Shown: positions 32,414 through 42,884, numbered from the stretch's first letter. The stretch is 64,000 bases of DNA from Porticoccaceae bacterium (GCA_024644585.1 JAHEHM010000008.1:1-64000); one strand, 5' to 3'. Notes: generated by a model from the letters alone, not told the origin. Numbers and translations: made by a program.

Positions 32414-33135
32414 AATGGTTTGCTTCCATTGTTATTAACTGTACTGGCTCTTGGGCCAAAAATATCTGTACCGACACGAAGTATAGTCGAGCCCTCTAAT
32501 ATTGCAGCTTCGATATCACCGGACATTCCCATTGAGAGGGTATCGAGTTTTTGAGAATTGTCCAGTTGCTGATTAATTTGTTCTTTTAGTAGTCGCAATG
32601 CGCGAAAGGGCTGGCGCTGGGCTTCTAATGTATCGCAAGCCTTGGGGATCGCCATTAAACCGCGTAAACGCACATTGGGCAGTTGGCTAACCAATAGCGC
32701 TAAATCAATCGCCTGCTCAGGTAATGCGCCAGACTTGCTAGGCTCGGCATCTATATTGATTTGCAGGCATATATTGAGCGGAGGTAAATGCTCGGGCCGT
32801 TGCTCGCTCAATCGCTTGGCGATTTTGATTCTGTCCACAGAGTGAACCCAGTCGAAGTGCTCGGTCACAGGACGAGTTTTGTTGGATTGGAGTGGGCCAA
32901 TAAAATGCCATTCGGCACCCAGAGTTGCCAATGATTTGATTTTATCTGTGGCCTCTTGCACATAGTTTTCACCTAGCGCATTAAGACCTGCCTTATAGGC
33001 AACCTGAATATCATTAATTGGACGAGTTTTACTGACCGCCAAGAGTTTAATGCTATTTGGGTCTCTGCCAGCTTGAACTGCAGCCTGTTCAATTCGCTGC
33101 TTAACTGAAGTGATATTTTTTTCAATAGAAACCAT
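32410..33135 (-). CDS. yggS: PLP homeostasis protein (YggS/PLPBP)
   Basis: LLAVSKTRP, LGENYVQEATDK, WHFIGPLQSNK. Confidence 0.95.
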   Translation of the reverse strand: MVSIEKNITSVKQRIEQAAVQAGRDPNSIKLLAVSKTRPINDIQVAYKAGLNALGENYVQEATDKIKSLATLGAEWHFIGPLQSNKTRPVTEHFDWVHSVDRIKIAKRLSEQRPEHLPPLNICLQINIDAEPSKSGALPEQAIDLALLVSQLPNVRLRGLMAIPKACDTLEAQRQPFRALRLLKEQINQQLDNSQKLDTLSMGMSGDIEAAILEGSTILRVGTDIFGPRASTVNNNGSKPL

Positions 33136-33208
33136 AAATTGCGGTCTTATATTATTGGTAATGATACATTTAATTTTGGTACTAAAATTATAACGCTACC
33201 CGACAAAC

Positions 33209-33664
33209 TTAGGGTTGTCGTCCTAAATCTGGCTGATCTAGCCAGCTTTGTAAAATGAGTGCGGCAGCAAGATGATCAATTTTTGTTAGATCCGTTCGTC
33301 CTTTACTACCCTGATTATTTTCTTCTCGAATCAAGGCTTTGGCGTCTTGGCTGGTTAATCGCTCGTCAACCATCAATACATTAGCATTGAAGCGTCCCTG
33401 AAGGCGTCGGGCGAATTTTCTGGCAAGTCGACTAAGTTCACTTTCACTGGCATCCATATTAAGGGGAAGCCCCACCAAGACAAGATCTGGCGTCCATTCA
33501 TCAAGTAACTTTGAAACTTCGTCCCAGTTAGGAATGCCGTCATGTGCCTTGAGAATACATAGCCCCTGGGCTGAGCCAGTTAGAGTTTGGCCGGTGGCCA
33601 CGCCCATTTGTCGCAAGCCATAGTCAAAGGCCATAATTGTCTGATGCCCGTCCAAATTATGCAT
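33209..33664 (-). CDS. ruvX: Holliday junction resolvase-like YqgF/RuvX
   Basis: IMAFDYGLRQMGVATGQ; VGLPLNMDAS; VDERLTSQDA. Confidence 0.94.
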   Translation of the reverse strand: MHNLDGHQTIMAFDYGLRQMGVATGQTLTGSAQGLCILKAHDGIPNWDEVSKLLDEWTPDLVLVGLPLNMDASESELSRLARKFARRLQGRFNANVLMVDERLTSQDAKALIREENNQGSKGRTDLTKIDHLAAALILQSWLDQPDLGRQP

Positions 33665-34235
33665 GCCCAGATTCTAGCGCCAACATATCTAAATTTAAGC
33701 CAATGGATAGGGCCGCCGCTTGGGCGCGTCGGGCGCAGTCGGTATTAAATAATACCGCTGAATCAGCCGGTATAACTAGCCAGCTATTGTCCTTGAGCTC
33801 TTCTTCAAGCTGCCCGCCACCCCAGCTTGAGTAGCCCAGTGTAATCAGAGCATCCTTTGGGCCGGTTCCTAGAGCAATATCGCCAAGAATATCCTTTGAT
33901 GTAGTCAGGCTTATGTCACTGCCTATATGGATGGTGGATTCCCATTTTTGCTCGCTGGCACTATGCAAAATAAACCCACGATCCTGCTGAATAGGTCCAC
34001 CATCAAAAATAAGTTCATCGCCTTCTTGTCGGTTATATTTTAGTTCTAGGCGGTCAAAAACAGCCTTGGCAGGGATATCCAATTGCTGATTAATAATCAG
34101 CCCCATAGCGCCTTCGACATTATGTTCGCAGATATAGACCACTGAGCCAGAAAAATTATCGTCATGCAGGCTAGGCATGGCGACCAAGAAATGATCTTTT
34201 AAGCTGGATATAGTTTTTTTAGATGTCTTACTCAT
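33657..34235 (-). CDS. YqgE/AlgH family protein
   Basis: LKDHFLVAMPSLHDDNFSGSVVYICEHNVEGAMGLIIN. Confidence 0.95.
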   Translation of the reverse strand: MSKTSKKTISSLKDHFLVAMPSLHDDNFSGSVVYICEHNVEGAMGLIINQQLDIPAKAVFDRLELKYNRQEGDELIFDGGPIQQDRGFILHSASEQKWESTIHIGSDISLTTSKDILGDIALGTGPKDALITLGYSSWGGGQLEEELKDNSWLVIPADSAVLFNTDCARRAQAAALSIGLNLDMLALESGHA

Positions 34236-34298
34236 AGCTATAATATGAAGCCTCTATTGATCAAAAACAAGTTAAAGACAAAAAATTCACTGCACATG

Positions 34299-35246
34299 TC
34301 AGACCATGCGGCGACAAATTGCGGCAATTAATTTTTCACCAATGGCAGTATTTTGCGCGCGATCAATTTCTTGTACGCAGGTTGGGCTGGTGACATTAAT
34401 CTCTGTGAGGTAGTCACCAATAATATCTAGGCCAACAAAGAGTAACCCGCGCTCAACTAGACTGGGAGCCACCTGTTCGGCGATCCATTGGTCTCTCTCT
34501 GACAGAGGGCGCACCTCACCTTGGCCACCAGCCGCAAGATTGCCGCGAAAATCCTTTTCAGAGGGAATTCTTGCCAAGCAGAAGGGGATTACTTCGCCAT
34601 CCACCACTAAAACTCGTTTGTCACCATCGGTTATTTCAGGTAAATATTTTTGAGCCATAATGGTTTGATTGCCAAACTGGGTGAGTGTTTCCAGAATAAC
34701 ATTGAGATTTTGATCCTCCGCTTTAACGCGAAAAATAGAGGCACCGCCCATGCCATCAAGGGGCTTGAAAACCACATCCTGATGTTCTTCTAAAAAGCGG
34801 GTTAAGCGCTTTATGCTGCGGCTGACCAAAAGCGGCGGTGTGCACTGCGGGAATTCAGTCGCAAAAACTTTTTCGTTGCAGTCGCGAAGGCTCTGAGGCT
34901 TGTTTACCACCAATGTACCAAGCTTTTCAGCAGCCTCTAAAATATACGTGGAATAAATAAACTCGCTATCAAAGGGCGGGTCCTTGCGCATGAGAACAAC
35001 ATCTAGCTCATTGAGAGGTACCGCACTAGCTTGATCTAGTTCATACCAGTTCTCAGGGTTGTTGATAACTCGCAGAGGGCGAACTTCGGCAAAAGGCGCG
35101 CCATTTTCCAGAAACAAGTCCTGTTGCTCCATATAAAAAAGCTTAAACCCCTGGTCCTGTGCCGCAAGTAAGATACTCAGGGTGGTGTCTTTATAGAAGT
35201 TGATAGACTGAATCGGATCCATGACGACCCCTAATGTTTTTTCCAT
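34299..35246 (-). CDS. gshB: Glutathione synthetase
   Basis: GVVMDPIQSINFYKDTTLSILLAAQ; MRKDPPFDSEFIYSTYILE. Confidence 0.97.
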   Translation of the reverse strand: MEKTLGVVMDPIQSINFYKDTTLSILLAAQDQGFKLFYMEQQDLFLENGAPFAEVRPLRVINNPENWYELDQASAVPLNELDVVLMRKDPPFDSEFIYSTYILEAAEKLGTLVVNKPQSLRDCNEKVFATEFPQCTPPLLVSRSIKRLTRFLEEHQDVVFKPLDGMGGASIFRVKAEDQNLNVILETLTQFGNQTIMAQKYLPEITDGDKRVLVVDGEVIPFCLARIPSEKDFRGNLAAGGQGEVRPLSERDQWIAEQVAPSLVERGLLFVGLDIIGDYLTEINVTSPTCVQEIDRAQNTAIGEKLIAAICRRMV

Positions 35247-35428
35247 AATCCAAAACCTGCCGAATTAAATAATGTGGTTTATTGTGACATAGTTAGACAG
35301 CATAATTATAGCGTTGGGCCATATTATTAGAGCTGAACTCAGCCTATTGACTTAAATATAGTCTCAAATCATTTGCACCTAAAACCATTCTCTAGCATTA
35401 TTACGTCTTCCGCTTAAATTGGTGTTTT

Positions 35429-36100
35429 ATGACAGATTATCTGATTGCTCCATCCATATTAGCTGCCGATTTTGCCCGCTTGGGCGAAGAGGTCGACAAC
35501 GTACTAGAGGCAGGTGCCGATATAGTGCATTTTGATGTCATGGATAACCATTATGTACCCAATCTGACGATTGGCCCCATGGTGTGTAAAGCGCTGAGAA
35601 ATCATGGTGTCACAGCGCCTATTGATGTGCATCTGATGGTGCAGCCTGTGGACGATCTCATTCGTATGTTTGCCGATGCCGGCGCCAGTTATATTACATT
35701 CCATCCCGAGGCCTCTCAGCATGTTGATCGCTCGCTACAGTTGGTGCGAGACCTTGGCTGTAAAGCAGGCTTGGTGCTGAACCCTGCAACTAATTTAGAT
35801 GCGATTAACTGGGTTATGGATAGACTGGATATGTTGCTGCTAATGTCAGTAAATCCTGGATTTGGCGGTCAAAAATTTATTCCGTCAACCCTAGATAAGC
35901 TCAAGCAAGCGCGTAAAATTATTGATGATAGCGGCTATGATATTAGGCTTGAGGTTGATGGCGGTGTTGGCGTGGCAAATATCCAAGAAATTGCAGCAGC
36001 AGGGGCAGACACCTTTGTAGCAGGCTCGGCTATTTTCAGCCAGCCAAGCTATAAAGAGGTGATTGATAAGATGCGATCAGAACTCAGTGCGGTAAGCTAA
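35429..36100 (+). CDS. rpe: Ribulose-phosphate 3-epimerase
   Basis: [37 protein letters not shown]. Confidence 0.97.
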   Translation: MTDYLIAPSILAADFARLGEEVDNVLEAGADIVHFDVMDNHYVPNLTIGPMVCKALRNHGVTAPIDVHLMVQPVDDLIRMFADAGASYITFHPEASQHVDRSLQLVRDLGCKAGLVLNPATNLDAINWVMDRLDMLLLMSVNPGFGGQKFIPSTLDKLKQARKIIDDSGYDIRLEVDGGVGVANIQEIAAAGADTFVAGSAIFSQPSYKEVIDKMRSELSAVS

Positions 36101-36155
36101 TTTACGCAACCAAGAATATTGACTACAATTGATGTTCTATTTAGAGGGCAGAGTC

Positions 36156-36218
36156 TTGAAAAATACATGTTTTGTAAAGCAGGTTAAGAGCCACCAGCGG
36201 TGGCGATGGTACTTATAG
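36156..36218 (+). CDS. trpL: trp operon leader peptide (MKNTCFVKQVKSHQRWRWYL)
   Basis: TTG start behind AGAGGGCAG; tandem Trp codons (RWRW) just before the stop; upstream of trpE; overlaps and precedes hairpins. Confidence 0.8.
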   Translation: MKNTCFVKQVKSHQRWRWYL

Positions 36219-36243
36219 TTCCGTCGAGGGCGATTTGCGCCCT
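36190..36243 (+). promoter_or_regulatory. Candidate trp attenuator hairpins
   Basis: GCCACC-AGC-GGTGGC (36190-36204) over the Trp codons and AGGGCG-ATTTG-CGCCCT (36227-36243) after the leader stop. Confidence 0.6.
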
Positions 36244-36272
36244 AAAGCCTCTTACATTACTAGGAAAACCAA

Positions 36273-37754
36273 ATGACTCCTGAAAAATTCGCCGAACTGG
36301 CAAGTCAAAATTTCAACCGAATACCCGTCACCCGAAAAGTGCTGGCAGACTTTGAGACGCCGCTTAGCGTCTATCTCAAACTCGCCTATGGTGCCAACTC
36401 TTATTTGTTTGAGTCCGTGCAGGGCGGTGAAAAATGGGGTCGTTATTCGCTGATCGGCCTGCAAACCTCCACGGTATTGCGTGTCTATGGTCAGCAGTTA
36501 GAAATTATTAAAGATGGCAAGCCCATGGTTAATCGTCATACGGACGATCCCATGGCAGAAGTTGAGCGATTTAGGCAGTTATTTAGTATGCCAGACCTTC
36601 CCGATCTTCCACGATTTACAGGCGGTCTTGTGGGCTATTTTGGCTACGACACGGTGCGCTATGTTGAGCCAAAATTAGCTAAATCGCAGCCCAAGGACGA
36701 GTTGGGTACGCCAGATATTCTCTTGATGGCCTCTGATGAGGTGGCTATTTTTGATAATTTATCGGGCACCCTTATGCTGGTGGTGCATGTGGATGCCGGT
36801 GAATCTGATGGGCTTGCAAAAGCCAATGCGCGACTTGATGAGCTGCAGCAAAAATTAGCTGAGCCTGCCCCCAAAATACCTGAGTCCGAGCAACAGCTAC
36901 AAGAATTAAGCGAAGATGACTTTAAGTCCAGTTTTGGGCAAGACAAATTCTTAAAGTCCGTGGATAAAATTAAAGATTATATTATGGCAGGTGATGCCAT
37001 GCAGGTTGTGCCATCACAGCGCCTATCTGCCCCATTCAAAGCGGCGCCACTAAATTTATACCGAGCGCTGCGTCGACTGAACCCCTCTCCTTATATGTAT
37101 TTCCTTGATTTAGGCGATTTTCATATTGTGGGCTCATCGCCAGAGGTGCTTGCTCGATTAGAAGATGGTCAGGTCACCGTACGCCCCATTGCCGGTACAA
37201 GGCGTCGAGGCAAGTCAGAGGAAGAAGATTTAGCGCTTGAGCAGAATATGCTAGATGACCCCAAGGAAATTGCTGAGCACCTCATGTTAATTGATTTAGG
37301 GCGCAATGATGTTGGACGCATCAGCAAGCCGGGCACTGTAGAAGTAACCGAAAAAATGGTGGTTGAGCGCTACTCTCATGTGATGCATATAACCTCAAAT
37401 GTGGTGGGCGAAGTGACCGACAATATGCCGCCAATTGATGTGCTCAAGGCTACCTTGCCAGCAGGAACACTTAGCGGTGCGCCCAAGATTCGTGCAATGG
37501 AAATTATTGATGAGGTTGAGCCAGTAAAGCGGGGTGTTTATGGTGGCGCTGTTGGCTATATTGGTTGGAACGGCAATATGGACACTGCTATTGCTATTCG
37601 AACTGCAGTTATTAAAGATGAAGTGCTACATGTTCAGGCAGGGGCCGGCGTGGTCGCTGATTCAATACCTGAATTGGAATGGAAAGAAACTATGAACAAG
37701 GCGCGCGCCATTATGCGAGCTGCGGCCATGGTATGTACGGGAGTAGACAAATGA
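36273..37754 (+). CDS. trpE: Anthranilate synthase component I
   Basis: [50 protein letters not shown]. Confidence 0.97.
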   Translation: MTPEKFAELASQNFNRIPVTRKVLADFETPLSVYLKLAYGANSYLFESVQGGEKWGRYSLIGLQTSTVLRVYGQQLEIIKDGKPMVNRHTDDPMAEVERFRQLFSMPDLPDLPRFTGGLVGYFGYDTVRYVEPKLAKSQPKDELGTPDILLMASDEVAIFDNLSGTLMLVVHVDAGESDGLAKANARLDELQQKLAEPAPKIPESEQQLQELSEDDFKSSFGQDKFLKSVDKIKDYIMAGDAMQVVPSQRLSAPFKAAPLNLYRALRRLNPSPYMYFLDLGDFHIVGSSPEVLARLEDGQVTVRPIAGTRRRGKSEEEDLALEQNMLDDPKEIAEHLMLIDLGRNDVGRISKPGTVEVTEKMVVERYSHVMHITSNVVGEVTDNMPPIDVLKATLPAGTLSGAPKIRAMEIIDEVEPVKRGVYGGAVGYIGWNGNMDTAIAIRTAVIKDEVLHVQAGAGVVADSIPELEWKETMNKARAIMRAAAMVCTGVDK

Positions 37755-38329
37755 TTTTAATGGTCGACAACTATGATTCATTTACCTACAACGTAGTGCA
37801 ATATTTGGCGGAGTTAAAAGCTGATGTTCAGGTGCATCGCAACGATCAAATTACTCTTGCAGAAATTGAGGCGCTAGCGCCGGAAAAGATTGTTATTTCT
37901 CCAGGGCCCTGTACGCCAAACGAAGCAGGTATATCAGTTGAAGCAATTAAGCATTTTGCGGGCAAGATACCCATTTTGGGTATCTGTTTGGGCCATCAAA
38001 GTATTGGTCAGGCCTTTGGTGGTGAGATCGTGCGCGCCAAGCAGGTGATGCATGGTAAAACCTCGATGATTCAGCATAAAAATAGCGGTGTTTTTGCCGG
38101 TTTAACTAATCCGTTTGAAGCCACTCGCTACCATTCTTTAGTGATTAATCAGAGTTCACTGCCTGCCTGTTTAGAAGTGACAGCCTGGACACAGAACGAT
38201 GATGGTACGCTGGATGAGATTATGGGTGTTCGCCATAAAGAGTTGGCTGTGGAGGGGGTGCAGTTTCACCCGGAATCTATTCTTACTCAGCACGGTCATG
38301 ACCTGCTAAACAACTTTCTGAAGGGCTAG
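37751..38329 (+). CDS. trpG: Anthranilate synthase component II
   Basis: [38 protein letters not shown] overlap with trpE; start moved from 37679. Confidence 0.97.
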   Translation: MILMVDNYDSFTYNVVQYLAELKADVQVHRNDQITLAEIEALAPEKIVISPGPCTPNEAGISVEAIKHFAGKIPILGICLGHQSIGQAFGGEIVRAKQVMHGKTSMIQHKNSGVFAGLTNPFEATRYHSLVINQSSLPACLEVTAWTQNDDGTLDEIMGVRHKELAVEGVQFHPESILTQHGHDLLNNFLKG

Positions 38330-38332
38330 ATT

Positions 38333-39370
38333 GTGGATATTACCCAAGCATTAGAAAAAGTCGTCAACAGCGAAAACTTATCATCTGAAGCTATGCGAGA
38401 TGTGATGCGCCAGATTATGACGGGCAACGCCACTCAGTCGCAAATCGGTGCCTTTCTTGTGGCTCTGCGTATGAAGGGCGAAAGCATTGACGAAATTGCC
38501 GGCGCGGTAGAAGTGATGCGCGAATTGGCAACCGGCGTCGATGTTAGCGGCGAGCACCTAGTGGATATTGTGGGCACTGGCGGTGACGAATCCAATTTAT
38601 TTAATGTTTCAACGGCATCAAGTTTTGTGGTTGCCGCTTCAGGTGGAAGGGTTGCCAAGCATGGCAATCGTTCAGTTAGCAGCAGCAGTGGTGCCGCTGA
38701 TTTATTAGAGGCTGCGGGAGTCAATTTAAGTTTGACCCCGGAGCAGGTCGCGCTATGCGTTGACCAGTTAGGCGTGGGCTTTATGTTTGCGCCAGCGCAT
38801 CATAGCGCCATGAAACATGCCATAGGGCCACGTAAAGAGCTTGGCTTGCGGACCATATTTAATATTCTTGGGCCCATGACGAACCCTGCCGGTGTTGGAC
38901 AGCAACTGATTGGTGTCTATGATCCTGCGCTTTGCCGACCCATGGCAGAAGTATTAGGAAGGCTGGGCGCTGAGCATATTATGGTGGTTAATTCTGCCGA
39001 TGGCTTAGATGAAATAAGTATTGCAGATGAAACCTCTGTGGCGGAATTTTGCCGCGGCAAATTAACTGAATATACCATTAAGCCTGAAGATTTTTTTCAG
39101 TGCCGCCAAAGTCTAGATGGCCTTTCAGTCAGCGGTGCTGAGCAATCACTGGCCATCATTTCTGATGCTCTAGGTAAACAGCAGAATGAGCATGCAGAAA
39201 AGGCCGCAGACCTGATTGCAATTAATGCAGGGGCGGCGCTCTATGTTGCGGGTTGTGCCGCAGACCTAAAACAGGGCGTGGCTATGGCGCAGGATGCTAT
39301 TGTGTCTGGGTTGGCGGGCGCTAAAATTAAAGATTTTGCAGCCTTTACTCAAGCACAGTCTGACGGCTAA
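38333..39370 (+). CDS. trpD: Anthranilate phosphoribosyltransferase
   Basis: [41 protein letters not shown]. Confidence 0.97.
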   Translation: MDITQALEKVVNSENLSSEAMRDVMRQIMTGNATQSQIGAFLVALRMKGESIDEIAGAVEVMRELATGVDVSGEHLVDIVGTGGDESNLFNVSTASSFVVAASGGRVAKHGNRSVSSSSGAADLLEAAGVNLSLTPEQVALCVDQLGVGFMFAPAHHSAMKHAIGPRKELGLRTIFNILGPMTNPAGVGQQLIGVYDPALCRPMAEVLGRLGAEHIMVVNSADGLDEISIADETSVAEFCRGKLTEYTIKPEDFFQCRQSLDGLSVSGAEQSLAIISDALGKQQNEHAEKAADLIAINAGAALYVAGCAADLKQGVAMAQDAIVSGLAGAKIKDFAAFTQAQSDG

Positions 39371-39389
39371 GTATTTTTAAGAGAACAAT

Positions 39390-40190
39390 ATGACGATTGA
39401 AACACCCACAGTACTAAAAAAAATCTTGGCGCGAAAAGCGGAAGAAATCGCCGAGCGCAAGGCTAAGGTGAGTCTTGAACAGCTAAAGCAGGCAATACAG
39501 CATGCTTCAGCGCCTCGTGGTTTTGCCAAGGCGTTGCAGGAAAAAATAGCTGCGGGTGAATCTGCAGTTATTGCTGAAATTAAAAAGGCTTCTCCCAGTA
39601 AAGGTGTTATTCGCGAAGACTTTGACCCAGTCTCTATTGCCCAGAGTTATGAGTTAGGGGGTGCGGCCTGCCTATCGGTTTTAACCGATGTTGATTTTTT
39701 TCAGGGAGCAGACCAATACCTTATAGATGCCCGAGCTGCCTGTTCGCTCCCGGTGATTAGAAAGGATTTTATTGTCGACGAATACCAGCTCTATGAGGCG
39801 CGAGCGATGGGCGCAGACTGCGTACTATTGATTGTTTCAGCACTCCAGGTGTCAGAGTTAGAATCACTGCATGCCAAAGCGCTTGAGCTGGGCCTAGATG
39901 TATTGGTTGAAGTACATGATCAGCCTGAACTCGATATTGCACTAACTATTGAGAATCCATTAATTGGTATTAATAACCGCAATCTTCATACCTTTGAAGT
40001 CTCGTTAGGCAATACCTTTGAGTTGCTTGATCAAATTCCTGCAGAGCGCACTGTTATTACAGAAAGCGGCATACACAGCAGTCAAGATGTTAAAGCAATG
40101 AAAGAAAAAGATGTGCATGGGTTTTTGGTTGGTGAGGCATTCATGCGCAGTGATAATCCAGGCCAGCAACTTAAGTCATTTTTTAGTTAG
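39390..40190 (+). CDS. trpC: Indole-3-glycerol phosphate synthase
   Basis: [44 protein letters not shown]. Confidence 0.97.
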   Translation: MTIETPTVLKKILARKAEEIAERKAKVSLEQLKQAIQHASAPRGFAKALQEKIAAGESAVIAEIKKASPSKGVIREDFDPVSIAQSYELGGAACLSVLTDVDFFQGADQYLIDARAACSLPVIRKDFIVDEYQLYEARAMGADCVLLIVSALQVSELESLHAKALELGLDVLVEVHDQPELDIALTIENPLIGINNRNLHTFEVSLGNTFELLDQIPAERTVITESGIHSSQDVKAMKEKDVHGFLVGEAFMRSDNPGQQLKSFFS

Positions 40191-40194
40191 CCCC

Positions 40195-40911
40195 CTAGGA
40201 TTTGGTTTTACCATGTCTAATTGACTGAAGACAGTCTTTGTAAACAATGATTTTTTTGCCGCGCAGAGAAATATAACGGGCTTCATCAAATTGCTTCAGA
40301 ACTCTTCCTACCATTTCTCTTGAGCAGCCAATTAGTTTGGCAATTTCCTGTCGTGTGCTGCGAATTATGGTGCAGTCGCCCATAGGTTGAGCGTCGGGTT
40401 GCTGGCATAGATTAATGAGAGCCCCAGCAACACGACCACTGACATCCACAAACGCCAAGTCACGAACCTTAGATGATGTACTTGCTAGTTGTTTTGCAAG
40501 CTGCCTCGCAACAGCAAACAGTAACTCAGGATGTTTTTCGCTGAGACGAAGAAATTTTTTATAGCTTAACTCGCCCAGTTCACATTTGGTTTTGGCACGA
40601 ATACGCGCGCTTCTTGGGTTGGTTTCAAATAAACCCATCTCCCCCACAAAGTCTCCAGGGTTTAAATAGGCAAGGATAATCTCTCTGCCATCGGTGTCCT
40701 CTGTAGCCACTGTTACTGAACCACTCAAAATATAGAAAAGCGACTCACTGAAATCACCCAGATGAATAATCGTTTTTTTGGCTTTATATTTACGAATTCG
40801 GCTATTCTCTAAAAAAATTTCTAAGTGCCTTAAGCAGAAATCCGATTGTATTCTGGTCAAAGTAAACCTCTGATGCCTGTGTTTTTCGAAAATTGTATGA
40901 ATTGCAGCCAA
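40195..40911 (-). CDS. CRP/FNR family transcriptional regulator (Crp/Vfr-like)
   Basis: cNMP-binding domain FVGEMGLF...RSARIRAKT and HTH TRQEIAKLIGCSREMVGRVLK; next to trpC as in Pseudomonas. Confidence 0.92.
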   Translation of the reverse strand: MAAIHTIFEKHRHQRFTLTRIQSDFCLRHLEIFLENSRIRKYKAKKTIIHLGDFSESLFYILSGSVTVATEDTDGREIILAYLNPGDFVGEMGLFETNPRSARIRAKTKCELGELSYKKFLRLSEKHPELLFAVARQLAKQLASTSSKVRDLAFVDVSGRVAGALINLCQQPDAQPMGDCTIIRSTRQEIAKLIGCSREMVGRVLKQFDEARYISLRGKKIIVYKDCLQSIRHGKTKS

Positions 40912-41023
40912 GTTAAAGACTTTGATACAGTCAAATACTAGTAAACAAAAGGGTTTATTGCGCGAGGGAAGTGCTAAAATAAAAAGCTACAAAAAAACCA
41001 GTTGTTATTAAGAGGTTGAGTGA

Positions 41024-41437
41024 ATGAAAGCAGTAGTCAAATGGGTAGATGGCGTTATGTTCTTGGGTGAGTCAGGAAGTGGCCACTCGGTAGTTATGGA
41101 TGGTGCGCCAGAGCAGGGTGGAAGGAATATGGGCGTTCGCCCGATGGAGATGATTCTCTTAGGGTTAGGCGGCTGTGCGTCCTATGACGTGATAGCCATG
41201 CTGAAAAAAGGGCGACAACAGATTGTAGACTGCAGGGCAGAGGTTGAAGCCGAGCGTGTTGATGCTGTGCCAGCGGTATTTAGTAAGATCCATATTAATT
41301 TTGTGGTGACTGGAAGCGACCTAAAAGAAAACCAAGTGAAGCGGGCGGTTGATCTGTCTGCAGAGAAATACTGTTCAGCCTCAATTATGCTCAGTGCGGC
41401 GGGTGTCGCTGTCACGCATAGTTACGAGATTACTTAG
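41024..41437 (+). CDS. OsmC family protein
   Basis: GVRPMEMILLGLGGCASYDVIAML and KYCSASIML motifs. Confidence 0.92.
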   Translation: MKAVVKWVDGVMFLGESGSGHSVVMDGAPEQGGRNMGVRPMEMILLGLGGCASYDVIAMLKKGRQQIVDCRAEVEAERVDAVPAVFSKIHINFVVTGSDLKENQVKRAVDLSAEKYCSASIMLSAAGVAVTHSYEIT

Positions 41438-41453
41438 AGGTCAAAAAAAAGAT

Positions 41454-41483
41454 AAAAAAAAGGGAGCCAAAGGGTTGGCTCCC
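41454..41483 (-). terminator. Strong intrinsic terminator, minus strand (unit A)
   Basis: Minus strand: GGGAGCCAA-CCCT-TTGGCTCCC then TTTTTTTATCTTTTTTTT. Confidence 0.85.
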
Positions 41484-41615
41484 GATAAAATTCTTTGGAT
41501 TAAACGCAAAGAGGGGTTTGGGTAGAAAGTTGCTGAGGGACAGCTAACTCTCTATGCCGCGCACTTTAGTGATCTGCTCTTTATTAATCCAATGCATTTA
41601 ATGCATAGAGGCCAT
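41454..41615 (-). ncRNA. Putative small RNA / mini-ORF transcript, unit A (5' end uncertain)
   Basis: Terminator-ended minus-strand unit with CCCCTCTT motif (41509-41516), similar layout to unit B. Confidence 0.45.
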
Positions 41616-41643
41616 TACATTTTGTTATGACCCTGTTGAAGAT

Positions 41644-41692
41644 AAAAAAAAGGACCCTGGGAGGGTCCTAAAAAAATCCTTAAGCAAGGATT
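41644..41692 (-). terminator. Double intrinsic terminator, minus strand (unit B)
   Basis: Minus strand: AATCCTT-GCTT-AAGGATT-TTTTT, then AGGACCC-TCCCA-GGGTCCT-TTTTTTT. Confidence 0.85.
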
Positions 41693-41815
41693 AAGAGGGG
41701 TTCGGTTTCAAGGAAATTCAAAGTCGTACTTTGTAAACCTCACTTGTTAGTTTCTCGCTAAAAGTCAGCGCTAAACTGTAAATCTTTAAAGCTCATCATT
41801 TATTGCTTTATGGTT
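41644..41815 (-). ncRNA. Putative small RNA / mini-ORF transcript, unit B
   Basis: Minus-strand TTAGAA-N18-TATAGT promoter-like sequence, CCCCTCTT motif (41693-41700), double terminator. Confidence 0.5.
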
Positions 41816-41846
41816 GCTACTATAAGGGGAAACATGCCATACTTCT

Positions 41847-41863
41847 AATGCATTGTTTGCATT
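41847..41863. promoter_or_regulatory. Candidate LysR operator
   Basis: Inverted repeat AATGCA-TTGTT-TGCATT between the lysR start and the unit B promoter. Confidence 0.45.
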
Positions 41864-41900
41864 AACATTATGCACACAGGTAATGACATGGAGAGGGCAG

Positions 41901-42884
41901 GTGAACTTACAAAGACTATCTCGGCTGGATTTAAATTTATTGGTTTCGTTGCAGGCACTGCTAGAAGAAAAAAGTGTTACCAAAGCCGCTGAGCGACTAT
42001 TTATTACCCAGCCCGCTATGAGCCGAGTATTGCAGCGCTTGCGCGATCAATTAGATGATCCTTTGTTTACCCGTACGGGCAACGAGTTGGTGCCTACTCC
42101 CAGAGCCAGAGAGCTCGAAATAAGACTGCCCAGTTTATTAGATACAATTCTAGAGATGGTCAGTGAGGGTGAATTTGACCCCTCTACCTTTGTCGGTGAA
42201 ATTACGGTTGCCGTTCCTGAATTTGTTGCTATTTCCCTTATTTCTGAATTAACCAAGGTATTTACCGAACAGGCACCGGGTTTAATTCTGTCTATATCCA
42301 GTGAAACAGAGTCTGTAGAAGGCGAGTTAGCTGAGGGCGTATTAGACTTTGCCATTGATGTAGAAAGAGGCGTTAGTGAAGATATCTCCTCCAAAAGGTT
42401 GGCAATTTTCACCCCTTCTATTTGGATGAGAGAGGGCCATCCACTTGCCAATAACTCTGAGGTCACCTTAGAAGAAATTTTAGAATACCCTTTTGTGCAG
42501 TATTATCTCCTCATTTATAAGCGAGTCAGTGCTCGCACCGATGCCCGATTTGATAAGGCCCTTAGAGACTTAGGTAGAAAGCGCAAGAAAGCCTTAGTGA
42601 CCAACCAATTAATGACCGCTATGGAAACAGTTTGCGGCTCTGATTGCCTGATGGTTGCAGCCAAATATGGTAATGCTATGGATCGCGAGATGTATAGGAT
42701 AGTGCGCAAGCGCTATCCCTCAGGTCTGCCCCATGTGGGCACTATTCCAATGGTACTACTACAGCATAATCGAACAGCCAGCTCGTCCATTCATAGTTGG
42801 GTAGCCAATCAAATAGTAGACCTTATTAATAGCTGGCAGCGGGATCTTGATGCGGATAGAGAAAGTATTTTGCAATCTGACTAA
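41901..42884 (+). CDS. LysR family transcriptional regulator
   Basis: VNLQRLSRLDLNLLVSLQALLEEKSVTKAAERLFITQPAMSRVLQRLR; likely GTG start at 41901 (ATG 41883 possible). Confidence 0.93.
   Translation: MNLQRLSRLDLNLLVSLQALLEEKSVTKAAERLFITQPAMSRVLQRLRDQLDDPLFTRTGNELVPTPRARELEIRLPSLLDTILEMVSEGEFDPSTFVGEITVAVPEFVAISLISELTKVFTEQAPGLILSISSETESVEGELAEGVLDFAIDVERGVSEDISSKRLAIFTPSIWMREGHPLANNSEVTLEEILEYPFVQYYLLIYKRVSARTDARFDKALRDLGRKRKKALVTNQLMTAMETVCGSDCLMVAAKYGNAMDREMYRIVRKRYPSGLPHVGTIPMVLLQHNRTASSSIHSWVANQIVDLINSWQRDLDADRESILQSD

Noticed and set aside
31971-32438. 155-aa plus-strand ORF
   Set aside because: Antisense shadow of proC
37679-37750. N-terminal extension of TrpG in the ORF track
   Set aside because: Overlaps the trpE 3' end; true start is the ATG at 37751 with ATGA coupling
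42047-42466. 139-aa minus-strand ORF
   Set aside because: Antisense shadow of the LysR gene, Ser/Thr-rich low-information sequence
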